A stretch of DNA of 64,000 bases, taken from the NCBI RefSeq assembly GCF_037200945.1, contig NZ_JBBCGP010000001.1, forward strand, positions 3,670,937 to 3,734,936, in the 5' to 3' direction. Of the stretch, positions 52,208-61,514 are shown in pieces. The notes beneath the pieces are model-generated. The model did no database searches. It was not told where the DNA came from and saw nothing but the letters and a program-made list of their open reading frames with translations. The translations under genes and the position numbers were made by a program. The stretch is from Methylovirgula sp. (lineage in GTDB: Bacteria; Pseudomonadota; Alphaproteobacteria; Rhizobiales; Beijerinckiaceae). Positions within the stretch are counted from its first letter, which is position 1. Every line of letters begins with the position of its first letter.

Positions 52208-52622
52208 GGCCTATCTCCTTATGGGCCAGACCGAAGCCGGACCCTGTTTTCTTGCGCCGGGCGAAAGCTCGATCTCGAACCTCTCGCCCGCCTTTTACGC
52301 CCCCCGCCCATTCGCATCTGCGTCGTTTTTGGTAAACGCAAGTGCATCACGCGGGAGGCCCGGGATCAAGCCCCGGTCCAATTTGACGCGTCGGACGCGG
52401 CTTTTATGCCACATCGGCGCATCCAACTGACTTCACACTGTCATCAATTTGCGTTTATTAAGTTAAGCGGGCGAGTGTGCCGCCAAGCAGCAATCTATGT
52501 GCCAGTGGCCGAGTTGCCAAGGTTTGCTGCCGCTTCTCCACATACATGCTGCCGATACGGGCGAGCATTCCCGTCCGGGGACGCTCGACTCCTGTGGACA
52601 CAATTCAGCGTAAAAGCCGCGC
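52208..52622. other. clpP-clpX intergenic region
   Basis: The 415-bp gap holds no gene I can support. The clpX binding site is at its right-hand (transcription-proximal) end near 52209. An AT-rich stretch (TTAACTTAATAAACGC on the minus strand near 52455-52470) is a possible promoter region for clpX. I see no strong terminator for clpP. Confidence 0.5.
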
Positions 52623-53282
52623 TTAAGCGGCTGCGGCCGCCGCGGCTTTGCCAGCCGGCGTCTCGTCCGGCCGCTTCTCGATCACCTGGTCGACGATCCC
52701 GAAGGACTTCGCCTCGTCAGCCGTCATGAAGTGATCGCGGTCGAGCGTAGCTTCGATCGTGTCATAATCCTTGCCAGTGTGGCGAACATAGACCTCGTTG
52801 AGCCGCCGCTTGATCTTCATGATGTCCTCGGCATGGCGCAGGATGTCCGATGCTTGGCCCTGGAAGCCGCCAGACGGCTGATGCACCATGATGCGGGCGT
52901 TCGGCAGCGCATAGCGCATACCCGCCTCGCCGCCGGCGAGGAGCAGCGAGCCCATCGAAGCCGCCTGCCCGATGCAGAGCGTCGAAACCTTCGGACGGAT
53001 GAACTGCATCGTGTCGTAGATCGCCAGACCCGAGGTCACCACGCCGCCCGGCGAATTGATGTACATCGAGATCTCTTTTTTCGGATTCTCCGCCTCAAGG
53101 AACAACAATTGCGCCACGATGACCGAGGCCATGTTGTCCTCGACCGGGCCGGTCAGGAAGATGATCCGCTCACGCAGGAGACGCGAATAAATGTCGAAGC
53201 CGCGCTCGCCCCGGCTCGTGTTCTCGATGACCTGCGGAATCAGGTAATTATCATAAATTTCAACGGGATCGCGATCGCGCAT
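52623..53282 (-). CDS. clpP: ClpP protease subunit
   Basis: ClpP forms the proteolytic chamber used by ClpX and ClpA. The 219-residue protein has the catalytic triad S109 (GQAASMGS), H134 (MVHQPSG) and D183. The C-terminus is an Ala-rich tail. An AAAGG box precedes the ATG by about 7 nt. It lies 95 bp after tig. Confidence 0.98.
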   Translation of the reverse strand: MRDRDPVEIYDNYLIPQVIENTSRGERGFDIYSRLLRERIIFLTGPVEDNMASVIVAQLLFLEAENPKKEISMYINSPGGVVTSGLAIYDTMQFIRPKVSTLCIGQAASMGSLLLAGGEAGMRYALPNARIMVHQPSGGFQGQASDILRHAEDIMKIKRRLNEVYVRHTGKDYDTIEATLDRDHFMTADEAKSFGIVDQVIEKRPDETPAGKAAAAAAA

Positions 53283-53377
53283 CGTAGAACCTTTTCTATG
53301 CCGTCTCGGCTAGACGTCAGACGCTTCGGTTTAGGAAGATAATCGCTTCCGCCGCTTTCGCAACGCCTGCGGGAGCC

Positions 53378-54781
53378 TTAACCCGCAGCCGCAGGTGCCA
53401 GCCCCTTTTGAGCCTCTTCTTCGGCCGCCTTCTCCGCCGCCTCGACCTCTTTCACCAGGTCGTCCTTGCTGACATGACGGTCTGCGACCTTGGCCTGGCC
53501 GAGGACGTGATCGATGACCTTTTCCTCAAACAGCGGCCCGCGGATCTCGGAAAGGCGGTCGGCATTGTTGCGGTAGAAATCGACGAATTGCTTTTCCATT
53601 CCGGGATATTGGCGCGCACGCTCATAAAGTGCCTGAGCAACTTCCTCATCCGAAACTTTAACGCCGGCGCTGTCGCCGATCTCGGCCAAGGCCAAGCCGA
53701 GCCGCACACGGCGTTCGGCAATGCGGCGATAGGCGGCGCGCTCTTGCTCTTCGGTCGTGCCTTCATCGGCGAGGGTGCGCCCCGAAGCTTTCAGCTCGGC
53801 CTCGGCCTGCTGCCAGATCGCGTCGAACTCGCGGTCGACCAGTTCCTGCGGCAGTTCGAACGAATATTTCTTGTCGAGCGCGTCAAGCAGTTCCCGCTTC
53901 CACTTGCGGCGCGAGACGACGCTCGCTTCACGCTCAAGCGAGCCGCGCATCTGCTGACGCAGTTTTTCGATATCCTCGAAGCCGAGGCCCTTGGCGAACT
54001 CATCATCGATGTCGAGCATGCCCGGCGCCGCGACGGCCTTCAGCGTCACGTCGAATTCGGCTGGCTTGCCGGCGAGCGTGGCTTCCGCATAGGTCTCGGG
54101 GAAGGTGACGTTGATCGTGCGCTGTTCGCCGACCTTCAGGCCGACCACCTGTTCCTCGAAGCCGGGAATGAACGAGCCAGCGCCGAGGACGATGTCGATA
54201 TCCTGCGCGCTGCCGCCCTGGAATTCCTCGCCGCCGACCCTGCCGACGAAATCAATCGTTACCTTGTCGCCGTTCTCGGCAACTGCCTCGCCTTCTTTGG
54301 GCGTGAACGGGCGGTTGCGCTCGGCGATGGTCTTGATCGCGGCATCGACGTCGACATCGGGAATATCGGCGACGAGACGTTCGATCTGGACGTCGTCGAA
54401 GCTGCCGACTTCAACTTTCGGCAGAACTTCAAGCGCCACGACATAGGAGAGATCGGCCTTGAATTCGAAGGCCTTTTCGATTTCGTCCTGATCCTTCGGC
54501 AGATCGATCCGCGGCGCGCCGGCGAGGCGCAGCGAATTGTCTTCGATGATCTTGCGATTGGCGTCGTTGACGGCCTCCTGCATCACCTCGGCCATGATCG
54601 AGCGGCCGTAAAGGCGGCGCAAATGCGTGACCGGCACCTTGCCGGGACGGAAACCCTTGATCTGCGCCTTGGCCTTGATCTCGTTGAGTTGGTTCTCGAC
54701 CCGTGAGGCGAGATCGCCCGCTGGCAGCACGACCTTATATTCGCGCTTCAGGCCCTCGGAGCGTGTTTCCGTCACTTGCAT
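53378..54781 (-). CDS. tig: Trigger factor
   Basis: Trigger factor is the ribosome-bound chaperone and prolyl isomerase. The 467-residue protein has the ribosome-binding GFRPGKVP signature near residue 45, the FKBP-like domain with GDKVTIDFVGRVGGEEFQGG, and the long helical C-terminal domain ending in a Glu/Ala-rich tail. The ATG at 54781 with a GGTGGA box is preferred over one 14 codons upstream. A small inverted repeat (CTGCGGG/CCCGCAG) straddles the stop codon. Confidence 0.95.
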   Translation of the reverse strand: MQVTETRSEGLKREYKVVLPAGDLASRVENQLNEIKAKAQIKGFRPGKVPVTHLRRLYGRSIMAEVMQEAVNDANRKIIEDNSLRLAGAPRIDLPKDQDEIEKAFEFKADLSYVVALEVLPKVEVGSFDDVQIERLVADIPDVDVDAAIKTIAERNRPFTPKEGEAVAENGDKVTIDFVGRVGGEEFQGGSAQDIDIVLGAGSFIPGFEEQVVGLKVGEQRTINVTFPETYAEATLAGKPAEFDVTLKAVAAPGMLDIDDEFAKGLGFEDIEKLRQQMRGSLEREASVVSRRKWKRELLDALDKKYSFELPQELVDREFDAIWQQAEAELKASGRTLADEGTTEEQERAAYRRIAERRVRLGLALAEIGDSAGVKVSDEEVAQALYERARQYPGMEKQFVDFYRNNADRLSEIRGPLFEEKVIDHVLGQAKVADRHVSKDDLVKEVEAAEKAAEEEAQKGLAPAAAG

Positions 54782-54881
54782 CGGCTCATCCACCTTCTTT
54801 AAATTTTCGACCGCTGCCTTCAAAACAAAAGCCGCGACCGGCGCCGTTAAGCTTCGGACAGGGCGCGAGAAATCATGCGAT

Positions 54882-54966
54882 TGGTGCGGGCGGAGGGACT
54901 CGAACCCCCACGGTTTTCACCACCGGAACCTAAATCCGGCGCGTCTACCAGTTCCGCCACGCCCGC
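54882..54966 (-). tRNA. tRNA-Leu (TAG)
   Basis: The 85-nt minus-strand tRNA has acceptor GCGGGCG with CGCCCGC, a long class II variable arm, anticodon loop TTTAGGT (anticodon TAG, reads CUA) and an encoded CCA. Confidence 0.96.
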
Positions 54967-55109
54967 GCGCGCCGCAGAGCGCGGCGTTTACCGCTCGGGC
55001 CGCGTCTATAGCACGCCCGATGGCGGCCGCAGCAAAAAAGTGACGTTTACGCCGCCTATCGTTTTACCGGAATCATGGCTAGCAAAAGGGCCATGAGTGG
55101 AACCCTCGC

Positions 55110-56441
55110 ATGATCCTTTCCCGCCGCGTGCTGCTCGGCTCGACGCTCGCAACCTTGATTGCCCATCATCCTGAGCGCCGCGCGCCGTCAGAGCCCCCTG
55201 TACCCGAGGCCCCGCCGCGTCGGCTCGTCGCCCAGAAGGCACAGGTCCGCCTGATGCCGACAGCCGCGCCCGAAACCGACATTCTTGGTTTCGACGGCAC
55301 CGCGCCCGGCCCATTATTGCGGTGCAAGCTCGGCGACGGGCTTGCGATTCGGCTGGTCAATCAGACGGACCAGCCGCTGACCCTGGCGAATTGGGGCCTG
55401 CGCATTCCAAATGCTCTCGACGGGGTTGCCCCGCTAACGCAAAAGCCCGTTCCGCCAGGCAACAGCTACGATTATACGCTCAAGCCGGTGGACGCCGGCC
55501 TTTTCGGCTATCGCTCCTTTGTCGCCCCTGACGCCGGGAACCAGCTCCGACACGGACTTTATGGCGCACTGATCGTGGATGAAGTCGATCCACCACCGGC
55601 CGACAAAGATATCGTGGCCATTCTGAGCGATTGGCAGCTTGACGCCAAAACCCAGATCCTCGCGTCTGCGCAAGCCGGGATGTCGCTTGCGACCCTCAAT
55701 TCAAGGCCGCTGGCAACGGAAGAGACCTACAAGCCCGGCAGCCGCATCCGTTTGCGGCTGTTAAATGCGGCCGCTTCGCGCCTGCTCTTTGTCGCTTTTG
55801 AAAATGTAAGCCCGCATGTGCTCGCGATCGACGGCCAGCCATGCGCGGCCTTTTCACCGGGCGGCAATTTGCTGCCGATCGGACCGGGCGGCCGCTTCGA
55901 CGTGATGTTCGATCTGCCGGACAAGTCCGGCACGGCGCGCCTGCTCCTGCGCGAGGATGCCACGCACGACCGGCCGCTCATGGTCTTCCGGACGGAGGGC
56001 AATAAATGGCCAGACATAGATCCGATCCCGAATCTGCCGCCAAATCCGCTTTTGCCGGCAAAGATTCAGCTGGAGGCGGCCAGGAACGTGCAAATTAACG
56101 TCTCCGGCGGGGGTGCGGCGCCGTTCAGTCTCAACGGCACGGCGGCGAAAGACTTCGACAAAGCGCCGCTGTTTTCGATCAAGCGCGGGGCGCCCGCGAC
56201 ACTCGCGCTCGTCAATAAAAGTAGCGCCGCGCAACAGATGCGCGTTCACGGCCACGCGCTGCGCATCCTGCATGACCTTGACGACGGCTGGGACCCTTAT
56301 TGGCGCGACAGCGTGATCGCGCCGCCAGGCCACACCAAACACATCGCCTTCGTCGCCGACAATTCCGGAAAATGGGCGATCGAAATGCTGCCGCTCGATG
56401 TGCCCGCGGCGGACATGGTGACGTGGTTTGAGGTGAGTTAA
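55110..56441 (+). CDS. Tat-exported multicopper-oxidase-fold protein lacking copper ligands
   Basis: The 443-residue protein has a twin-arginine signal (LSRRVLLGS) and three cupredoxin domains like multicopper oxidases and SufI/FtsP. The copper ligands are missing: the usual HWHG position reads NWGL (about residues 94-97), HSH reads RSF (about 135-137), the HPMHLHGH site keeps only VHGH (379-382), and the HCHILEH site reads IEMLPLDV (about 424-431). It should therefore be a non-enzymatic scaffold or a SufI-like division or envelope protein, not an oxidase. It is convergent with nnrD by 4 bp. Confidence 0.85.
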   Translation: MILSRRVLLGSTLATLIAHHPERRAPSEPPVPEAPPRRLVAQKAQVRLMPTAAPETDILGFDGTAPGPLLRCKLGDGLAIRLVNQTDQPLTLANWGLRIPNALDGVAPLTQKPVPPGNSYDYTLKPVDAGLFGYRSFVAPDAGNQLRHGLYGALIVDEVDPPPADKDIVAILSDWQLDAKTQILASAQAGMSLATLNSRPLATEETYKPGSRIRLRLLNAAASRLLFVAFENVSPHVLAIDGQPCAAFSPGGNLLPIGPGGRFDVMFDLPDKSGTARLLLREDATHDRPLMVFRTEGNKWPDIDPIPNLPPNPLLPAKIQLEAARNVQINVSGGGAAPFSLNGTAAKDFDKAPLFSIKRGAPATLALVNKSSAAQQMRVHGHALRILHDLDDGWDPYWRDSVIAPPGHTKHIAFVADNSGKWAIEMLPLDVPAADMVTWFEVS

Positions 56442-58018
56442 AGATCGTTTTCGAGCAGGCGCCGCAACACCGGTGGCAGATATTCCGGGATATCTTCGGC
56501 AATAAGGCCGGGACCGAATTCGCGCGCTGCGGCGGCATGAAGCCACGTTCCGGCGCTCGCAGCCTCGAACGCGGGCATCGCCTGCGCCAAAAGACCGCCG
56601 ATAATGCCGGACAGCACATCACCGGAACCCGCGGTCGCGAGCCACGGCGGCGCGCCATGATTGATCGAGGCGCGCCCATTGGGTTCCGCCACCACCGTAT
56701 CCGCCCCCTTCAGCAAAAGGATCGCGCCCATCAAGGTAGCGCCGGCGCGGGTGCGATCGAGCTTGGAGGGCGAGGCGAGCAGTTCGACCTGCGGATGATC
56801 GCGCAATTCACCCTCCTTGGTCGAGAACAATTGCGCGAATTCGCCATCGTGCGGCGTGAACACGACGATTTTTCCCGAAGCCTTGATCGCGCTCGCAAGC
56901 GTCATCGCGTCGCCTGCGAAACTCGTCAACGCATCGGCGTCGAGAACGACCGCACGCGGCTCGCCCGGCGCATCGGGTTGCGCCAAAGCGGTCAGCACAA
57001 ATTCGCGCGTCGCTTCGCCAACGCCGAGACCCGGGCCCATCACAACAACGTTCTTGCGCTTGTCACCAAGCAGCTCGGTCAAATCTGCAGCGCTGTCGCA
57101 AACGCGGGTCATGATCGCGGTCAAGGCAGCCGCATGAACCGCCAGCGCATCTGTCGGGGTCGCGACAGTTACCAAACCGGCACCAGCGCGTAATGCACCC
57201 CGCGCGGACAAGCGCGCCGCGCCGGTATGCGCGAGCGAGCCGGACAGGACGAGCGCGTGGCCCCGTTTATACTTATGTCCATCCACATTCGGTTGCGGAT
57301 AATGCGCCCCCCAGAGTGCCGGGCCATTGGCAAATGTCTGCGGATTGATCGTCGCGAGCACGGACTCGGGGATACCGATATCGACGAGACTGATTTCGCC
57401 GCAATGCATCTGCCCCGGCAGCAAAAGATGTCCGGGCTTCAGTCGAAAAAACGTGATCGTCTGTGTTGCTTCGATAGCCACGCCACGCACCAGCCCCGTT
57501 GACCCATCGATACCCGAGGGTATGTCGATGGCGAGGATTGGTTTGCGCGTGCGCCGCGTCCAATCGTTAAGCCGCAGGATCGTGGTACGCGCGTCACCGT
57601 CAACGTCGCGCGAAAGGCCGGCGCCGAAGATTGCCGAAATGACAAGGTTCGCTTCGTCCAATGGAACTTTATCGAATGGTAGAATAGCGTCACCCCAGGC
57701 TTCCGCCGCCCACGCGGCATCGCCTTTGAGCTGCGATCGCGCGCCGAGGAGACCGACGGAGACATTGAAGCCTTCCGCGCGCAGATGCCGCGCGGCGACA
57801 AACCCGTCCCCACCGTTGTTGCCTGGGCCGCAGAAGACGCCGATGCGTGCCCCTTGCGCGGACCGGCCGCCGATCAACCGCGCCGCCGCCTTGGCAACAG
57901 CCGCGCCGGCGCGTTCCATCAATGTCGTGCTCGGCACGCCTGACGCGACAGCGAGGCGGTCCGCCTCGCTCATTTCGCGCGTCGTCAATAATTCAGGGGG
58001 GAAAAAACGCGACAACAT
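56438..58018 (-). CDS. nnrD: Bifunctional NAD(P)H-hydrate repair enzyme
   Basis: The enzyme repairs hydrated NAD(P)H. The N-terminal epimerase domain has GPGNNGGDG at residues 64-72; the C-terminal ADP-dependent dehydratase domain has AGSGDVLSG at about 463-471. The ATG at 58018 (526 residues) begins the conserved MSEADRLA helix region; 17 upstream codons are open but unlikely. It is divergent from hspQ across 199 bp. Confidence 0.95.
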   Translation of the reverse strand: MLSRFFPPELLTTREMSEADRLAVASGVPSTTLMERAGAAVAKAAARLIGGRSAQGARIGVFCGPGNNGGDGFVAARHLRAEGFNVSVGLLGARSQLKGDAAWAAEAWGDAILPFDKVPLDEANLVISAIFGAGLSRDVDGDARTTILRLNDWTRRTRKPILAIDIPSGIDGSTGLVRGVAIEATQTITFFRLKPGHLLLPGQMHCGEISLVDIGIPESVLATINPQTFANGPALWGAHYPQPNVDGHKYKRGHALVLSGSLAHTGAARLSARGALRAGAGLVTVATPTDALAVHAAALTAIMTRVCDSAADLTELLGDKRKNVVVMGPGLGVGEATREFVLTALAQPDAPGEPRAVVLDADALTSFAGDAMTLASAIKASGKIVVFTPHDGEFAQLFSTKEGELRDHPQVELLASPSKLDRTRAGATLMGAILLLKGADTVVAEPNGRASINHGAPPWLATAGSGDVLSGIIGGLLAQAMPAFEAASAGTWLHAAAAREFGPGLIAEDIPEYLPPVLRRLLENDL

Positions 58019-58217
58019 GATCACCCAGCCTTGTGCAGACGACCGCAAACTCGCAGAAAATCGAGACATCGCCGTGGCGCAGCAACATATTTATGCCGCT
58101 TCTGCGGGGCGTCGTTTAGTTGACATCGCCGGGTCCGGCGGCTAACCAAGCCGATTACCCAAATGTGGAATATAGTTTCGTTTCGGCGGACGTATTTCGC
58201 TGTTCTGAGCGCAACGC

Positions 58218-58553
58218 GTGAATATGAAGCCCCGCAAAGCCAAGTTCGGTATCGGCCAGGTTGTCCGGCATCGCAAATATCCCTTCCGTGGGATCATTTA
58301 CGATGTCGATCCTGTGTTCGCGAACACGGATGAATGGTGGCTTGCCATTCCGGAAGAAGTGCGGCCGCGCAAGGATCAGCCCTTCTATCACCTCTTCGCC
58401 GAAAACGCCGATACGGAATATGTCGCTTATGTCTCGGAGCAGAATTTGCTCCCGGACACGTCTGGCACGCCGGTTCGTCACCCGCAGGTTGACGAAATGT
58501 TCATCCGCGCCGAAGACGGTGGATATCATGTCAAGGGCGGCCGCCTGAATTAG
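58218..58553 (+). CDS. hspQ: Heat shock protein HspQ
   Basis: HspQ is a small hemimethylated-DNA-binding/YccV-like protein that modulates Lon and DnaA turnover in enterobacteria. The 111-residue protein contains KFGIGQVVRHRKYPFRGIIYDVDP and NEEWW-like DEWWLAIP and QPFYHLFAEN motifs, diagnostic of the family. Its relation to lon 8 kb away is functional only by analogy. Confidence 0.93.
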   Translation: MNMKPRKAKFGIGQVVRHRKYPFRGIIYDVDPVFANTDEWWLAIPEEVRPRKDQPFYHLFAENADTEYVAYVSEQNLLPDTSGTPVRHPQVDEMFIRAEDGGYHVKGGRLN

Positions 58554-58629
58554 GCGCCACACTCCTGTCAATCTTCGGAATTCGTGCGGCGAAAAGGGGA
58601 GTTGCATACTCCCCCTCACTGATCTGCGT

Positions 58630-59319
58630 TTATTTACCCAGAGAAGCGCCGCCGGTCGCGCCGCCAGATGCGTCACTCCCGCCGCCGGCCTTGGAGGCCT
58701 GAAGGCGCTTGCGCTCTTCCTCAGCCCGCTTCTTCAACTCGTCCTGGAACTTCTGCTGTTCGGCCTGAAGAACCTTGGGATCGACGGCCGGGCCGGTAAA
58801 GGCATCGCCAAAACCCGCCAACGGGACAGCAAAGGTGACTTCGTTATTGGCCTGGTTGCGAACCGCAATGCTGAGCGTCGTGCCCTTCTGCATATCGTCA
58901 ACCGTCGGCCCCTTGATCTTGGATTCCGCGAAACAGCCGTTGGGGAAGCAGATCTCGAAGGAGCCGTCGAGCGTCTCGCCCTTGTCGACCCAGAAGCGGA
59001 ACCCCGGACGCAACATGAGGCCGACCGGCATCAGCAGACGGACGATGCGGGTGTCGTCACCTTTGATGTCATAAACCGCGACCGCGATCACCGGCGCCTG
59101 ATTGGCCTGGGCGCTGAAATCGCGCGTCGTGTAGCAAACGTCGCGATTGGCCGCCTGATCATGGCCGCAAACCTTGGTCCACTTGCTCTGTGTGCCGATC
59201 AGATCGAGCTTGATCGGGCCCTGCGCCTGCTGAGTCTGGGCCGAGGACTGGGCTGCGGCGGCGAGGAGAAAAAAGCCAGTCAAGCCAGCGACGCCAAGAC
59301 GCATCAACGGGGACGCCAT
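58630..59319 (-). CDS. Invasion-associated locus B (IalB) family exported protein
   Basis: The 229-residue protein has a signal peptide (MASPLMRLGVAGLTGFFLLA... to about residue 28), then the IalB domain with WTKVCGHDQ and FEICFPNGCFAES, whose cysteines probably form disulfides. The end is Gln/Lys/Glu-rich with a Gly/Ser tail. IalB-family proteins are common in Rhizobiales; the name comes from Bartonella and does not imply invasion here. ATG 59319 has AAGG upstream. Confidence 0.9.
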   Translation of the reverse strand: MASPLMRLGVAGLTGFFLLAAAAQSSAQTQQAQGPIKLDLIGTQSKWTKVCGHDQAANRDVCYTTRDFSAQANQAPVIAVAVYDIKGDDTRIVRLLMPVGLMLRPGFRFWVDKGETLDGSFEICFPNGCFAESKIKGPTVDDMQKGTTLSIAVRNQANNEVTFAVPLAGFGDAFTGPAVDPKVLQAEQQKFQDELKKRAEEERKRLQASKAGGGSDASGGATGGASLGK

Positions 59320-59636
59320 AGAGAAACCTTTCCAGTGGTCAACGTCCGGCTGGGATGCGCCGGCGCGGTGGGTGAATACAGCATTTGTCGGCTGCGGGCC
59401 ACAAAGATGCGAAGCTTGGCCGTCAGTCAAGAACTGGAGCCGGAAGTCGCCCGGGAATAAGGCGACAAATTGGCTAGGGCTTCAAGACGACCGCTTTCGT
59501 GGGCCTTTTTGGAGAATTTCTCGCGAAAAGGCGCGAAAAGCGGGACTTCAGCGCTGCAAATGGTGAAATTTCCGGATGTTAGGCGCAGGGTCGTCAAGGC
59601 ATCGCGCTTTCGCGGCCCCCGCCTTAGACTAATCAG
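59320..59636. other. Divergent intergenic region
   Basis: This 317-bp gap between the divergent IalB-family and solute-binding genes has no supported gene. It should contain both promoters; I see no clear regulatory motif. Confidence 0.5.
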
Positions 59637-61514
59637 ATGCGTGCCGAAACGATTCGTCCGCGCGGCCTGTTGGGGGGCCGGGTTTCTTATGCAACGCGCC
59701 GGTCGCGTGCGGGCTCCGCGCCAGCGCTCGCGGCGATTGCCGCCAGCGTCATGACGTTCGCCAATCCCGCGCGCGCTGCGTCGTCATACGCCATCGCCAT
59801 GCACGGCGATCCGGCCCTTCCTGCGGACTATACGCATTTTCCTTATGCCGACCCCAATGCGCAGAAAGGCGGCAGGCTGACGCTCGGCGTTCTCGGCACA
59901 TTCGACAGCCTCAATCCTTTCAACGTCAAATCCGGCTCGGCGGCAGAAGGCTTGGTTCCTGACGTTTTCCAGAGCCTGATGACGCGTTCGATGGACGAGC
60001 CGTTCACGATGTACGGGCTGATCGCCAAAAGCGTCGAGACCGACGCCGCGCGCGATTACGTGCTCTTCCATCTCGATCCGCGCGCGCGTTTTTCCGATGG
60101 CAGCCCAATCAATGCGGCGGACGTGCGTTTCACCTTCGATCTGCTGAAGACGAAGGGGCGCCCGCAACAACGCAGCGCCTATGCGCTCGTCAAAAGCGTG
60201 GAAACGCCGGACGACGAAACGATCCGCTTTGATTTTCCCGGTCTCGGCGATCGTGAACTTCCGCTGATCCTCGCATTGATGCCGGTGCTTTCGCACAAGG
60301 CGACCGACGCCGCCAATTTCGAATCCGCGAGTTTCGATATTCCCATCGGCTCGGGCCCCTACCGGATCGCGACTGTCGATCCGGGCCAAAAGCTCATTTT
60401 GAAGCGCAATCCCAATTATTGGGCGAAGGACCTGCCCAGCCAGCGCGGGTTTTTCAACTTCGACGCGGTCGAGATCGATTATTATCGGGACCCGACAAGC
60501 CTTTTTGAGGCATTCCGCACCGGCCTCATCGATTTCCGCATCGAGACCGATCCTTTGCGCTGGACAACGGGATACGATTTCCCCGCCGTGCGTGCGCATC
60601 GTGACGCCATTGAAAGCCTGCCAATCGGCGGCCCGAAAGGCATGGATGGTTTTGTCTTCAATCTGCGGCGCGATCTGTTCAAGGACATTCGCGTGCGCGA
60701 GGCGCTGGGCATGACGTTCGACTTTGAATGGGTCAACGCCAACCTTTTCTGCGGTCTCTACACGCGCACGAAAAGCTTCTTCGACGATTCGATCTTCATG
60801 TCGACCGAGCGTCCCGCGAGCCTCGCCGAACGTGCGCTTCTGAAGCCGTTCCCGCGCGCTGTGCGACCAGACTTTCTCGAAGGTCTCTGGCAGCCGCCGC
60901 AAACCGACGGCTCGGGACACGATCGGATCTGGCCATTTCGCGCCCTGACGCTGCTCGGTTCAGCGGGCTATCAGGTGGCCGACGGCAAGCTAATCCACAA
61001 CGGCCAGCAACTTCGATTTGAGATCATGGTTCAGGATCGGTTGCAGGAGCGTCTCGCCCTCAATTATGCGGATTCTCTCGCCCGCATTGGCGTCGATGCG
61101 CGCGTGCGTCTGGTCGATGAGGTCCAATACGAGCGCCGGCGGCAGAATTTCGATTTCGACATGATGATCGGCTCATGGCTCGCCTCTGCCTCGCCGGGCA
61201 GCGAAGAGCGCACCCGCTGGGGTTCGGAGGCGGCGGACGAGCCGGCGTCCTACAACCTTGCCGGGGTCGAATCACCGGCGGTGAATGCAGTCGTCGACTC
61301 ATTGCTCGCAGCCCAATCGCAGGACGATTTTGTGATGAGTGTGCGGGCGCTGGACCGGGTGCTTTTGTCCGGTTTCTATATCGTCCCTCTCTACCACGCG
61401 CGAAATCAGTGGATTGCGACCTCCACGACGCTTGCAAGACCCGTGAAATTGCCCGCCTACGGTTCTCCAACACTCGATGACGCGCTAGATTCCTGGTGGA
61501 GGAAGAAGCCGTGA
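59637..61514 (+). CDS. Family 5 extracellular solute-binding protein (peptide/YejA-like)
   Basis: The 625-residue protein has a long export signal (to about residue 47, ending NPARA) and the SBP_bac_5 domain used by dipeptide/oligopeptide importers. RLTLGVLGTFDSLNPFNVK and GSAAEGLVPDVFQSL resemble the YejA group. No permease or ATPase genes are adjacent in the window. It overlaps the next gene by GTGA. Confidence 0.92.
   Translation: MRAETIRPRGLLGGRVSYATRRSRAGSAPALAAIAASVMTFANPARAASSYAIAMHGDPALPADYTHFPYADPNAQKGGRLTLGVLGTFDSLNPFNVKSGSAAEGLVPDVFQSLMTRSMDEPFTMYGLIAKSVETDAARDYVLFHLDPRARFSDGSPINAADVRFTFDLLKTKGRPQQRSAYALVKSVETPDDETIRFDFPGLGDRELPLILALMPVLSHKATDAANFESASFDIPIGSGPYRIATVDPGQKLILKRNPNYWAKDLPSQRGFFNFDAVEIDYYRDPTSLFEAFRTGLIDFRIETDPLRWTTGYDFPAVRAHRDAIESLPIGGPKGMDGFVFNLRRDLFKDIRVREALGMTFDFEWVNANLFCGLYTRTKSFFDDSIFMSTERPASLAERALLKPFPRAVRPDFLEGLWQPPQTDGSGHDRIWPFRALTLLGSAGYQVADGKLIHNGQQLRFEIMVQDRLQERLALNYADSLARIGVDARVRLVDEVQYERRRQNFDFDMMIGSWLASASPGSEERTRWGSEAADEPASYNLAGVESPAVNAVVDSLLAAQSQDDFVMSVRALDRVLLSGFYIVPLYHARNQWIATSTTLARPVKLPAYGSPTLDDALDSWWRKKP

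Noticed and set aside
53408..54706. Long plus-strand open frame opposite tig
   Set aside because: Shadow of trigger factor with no recognisable motifs.
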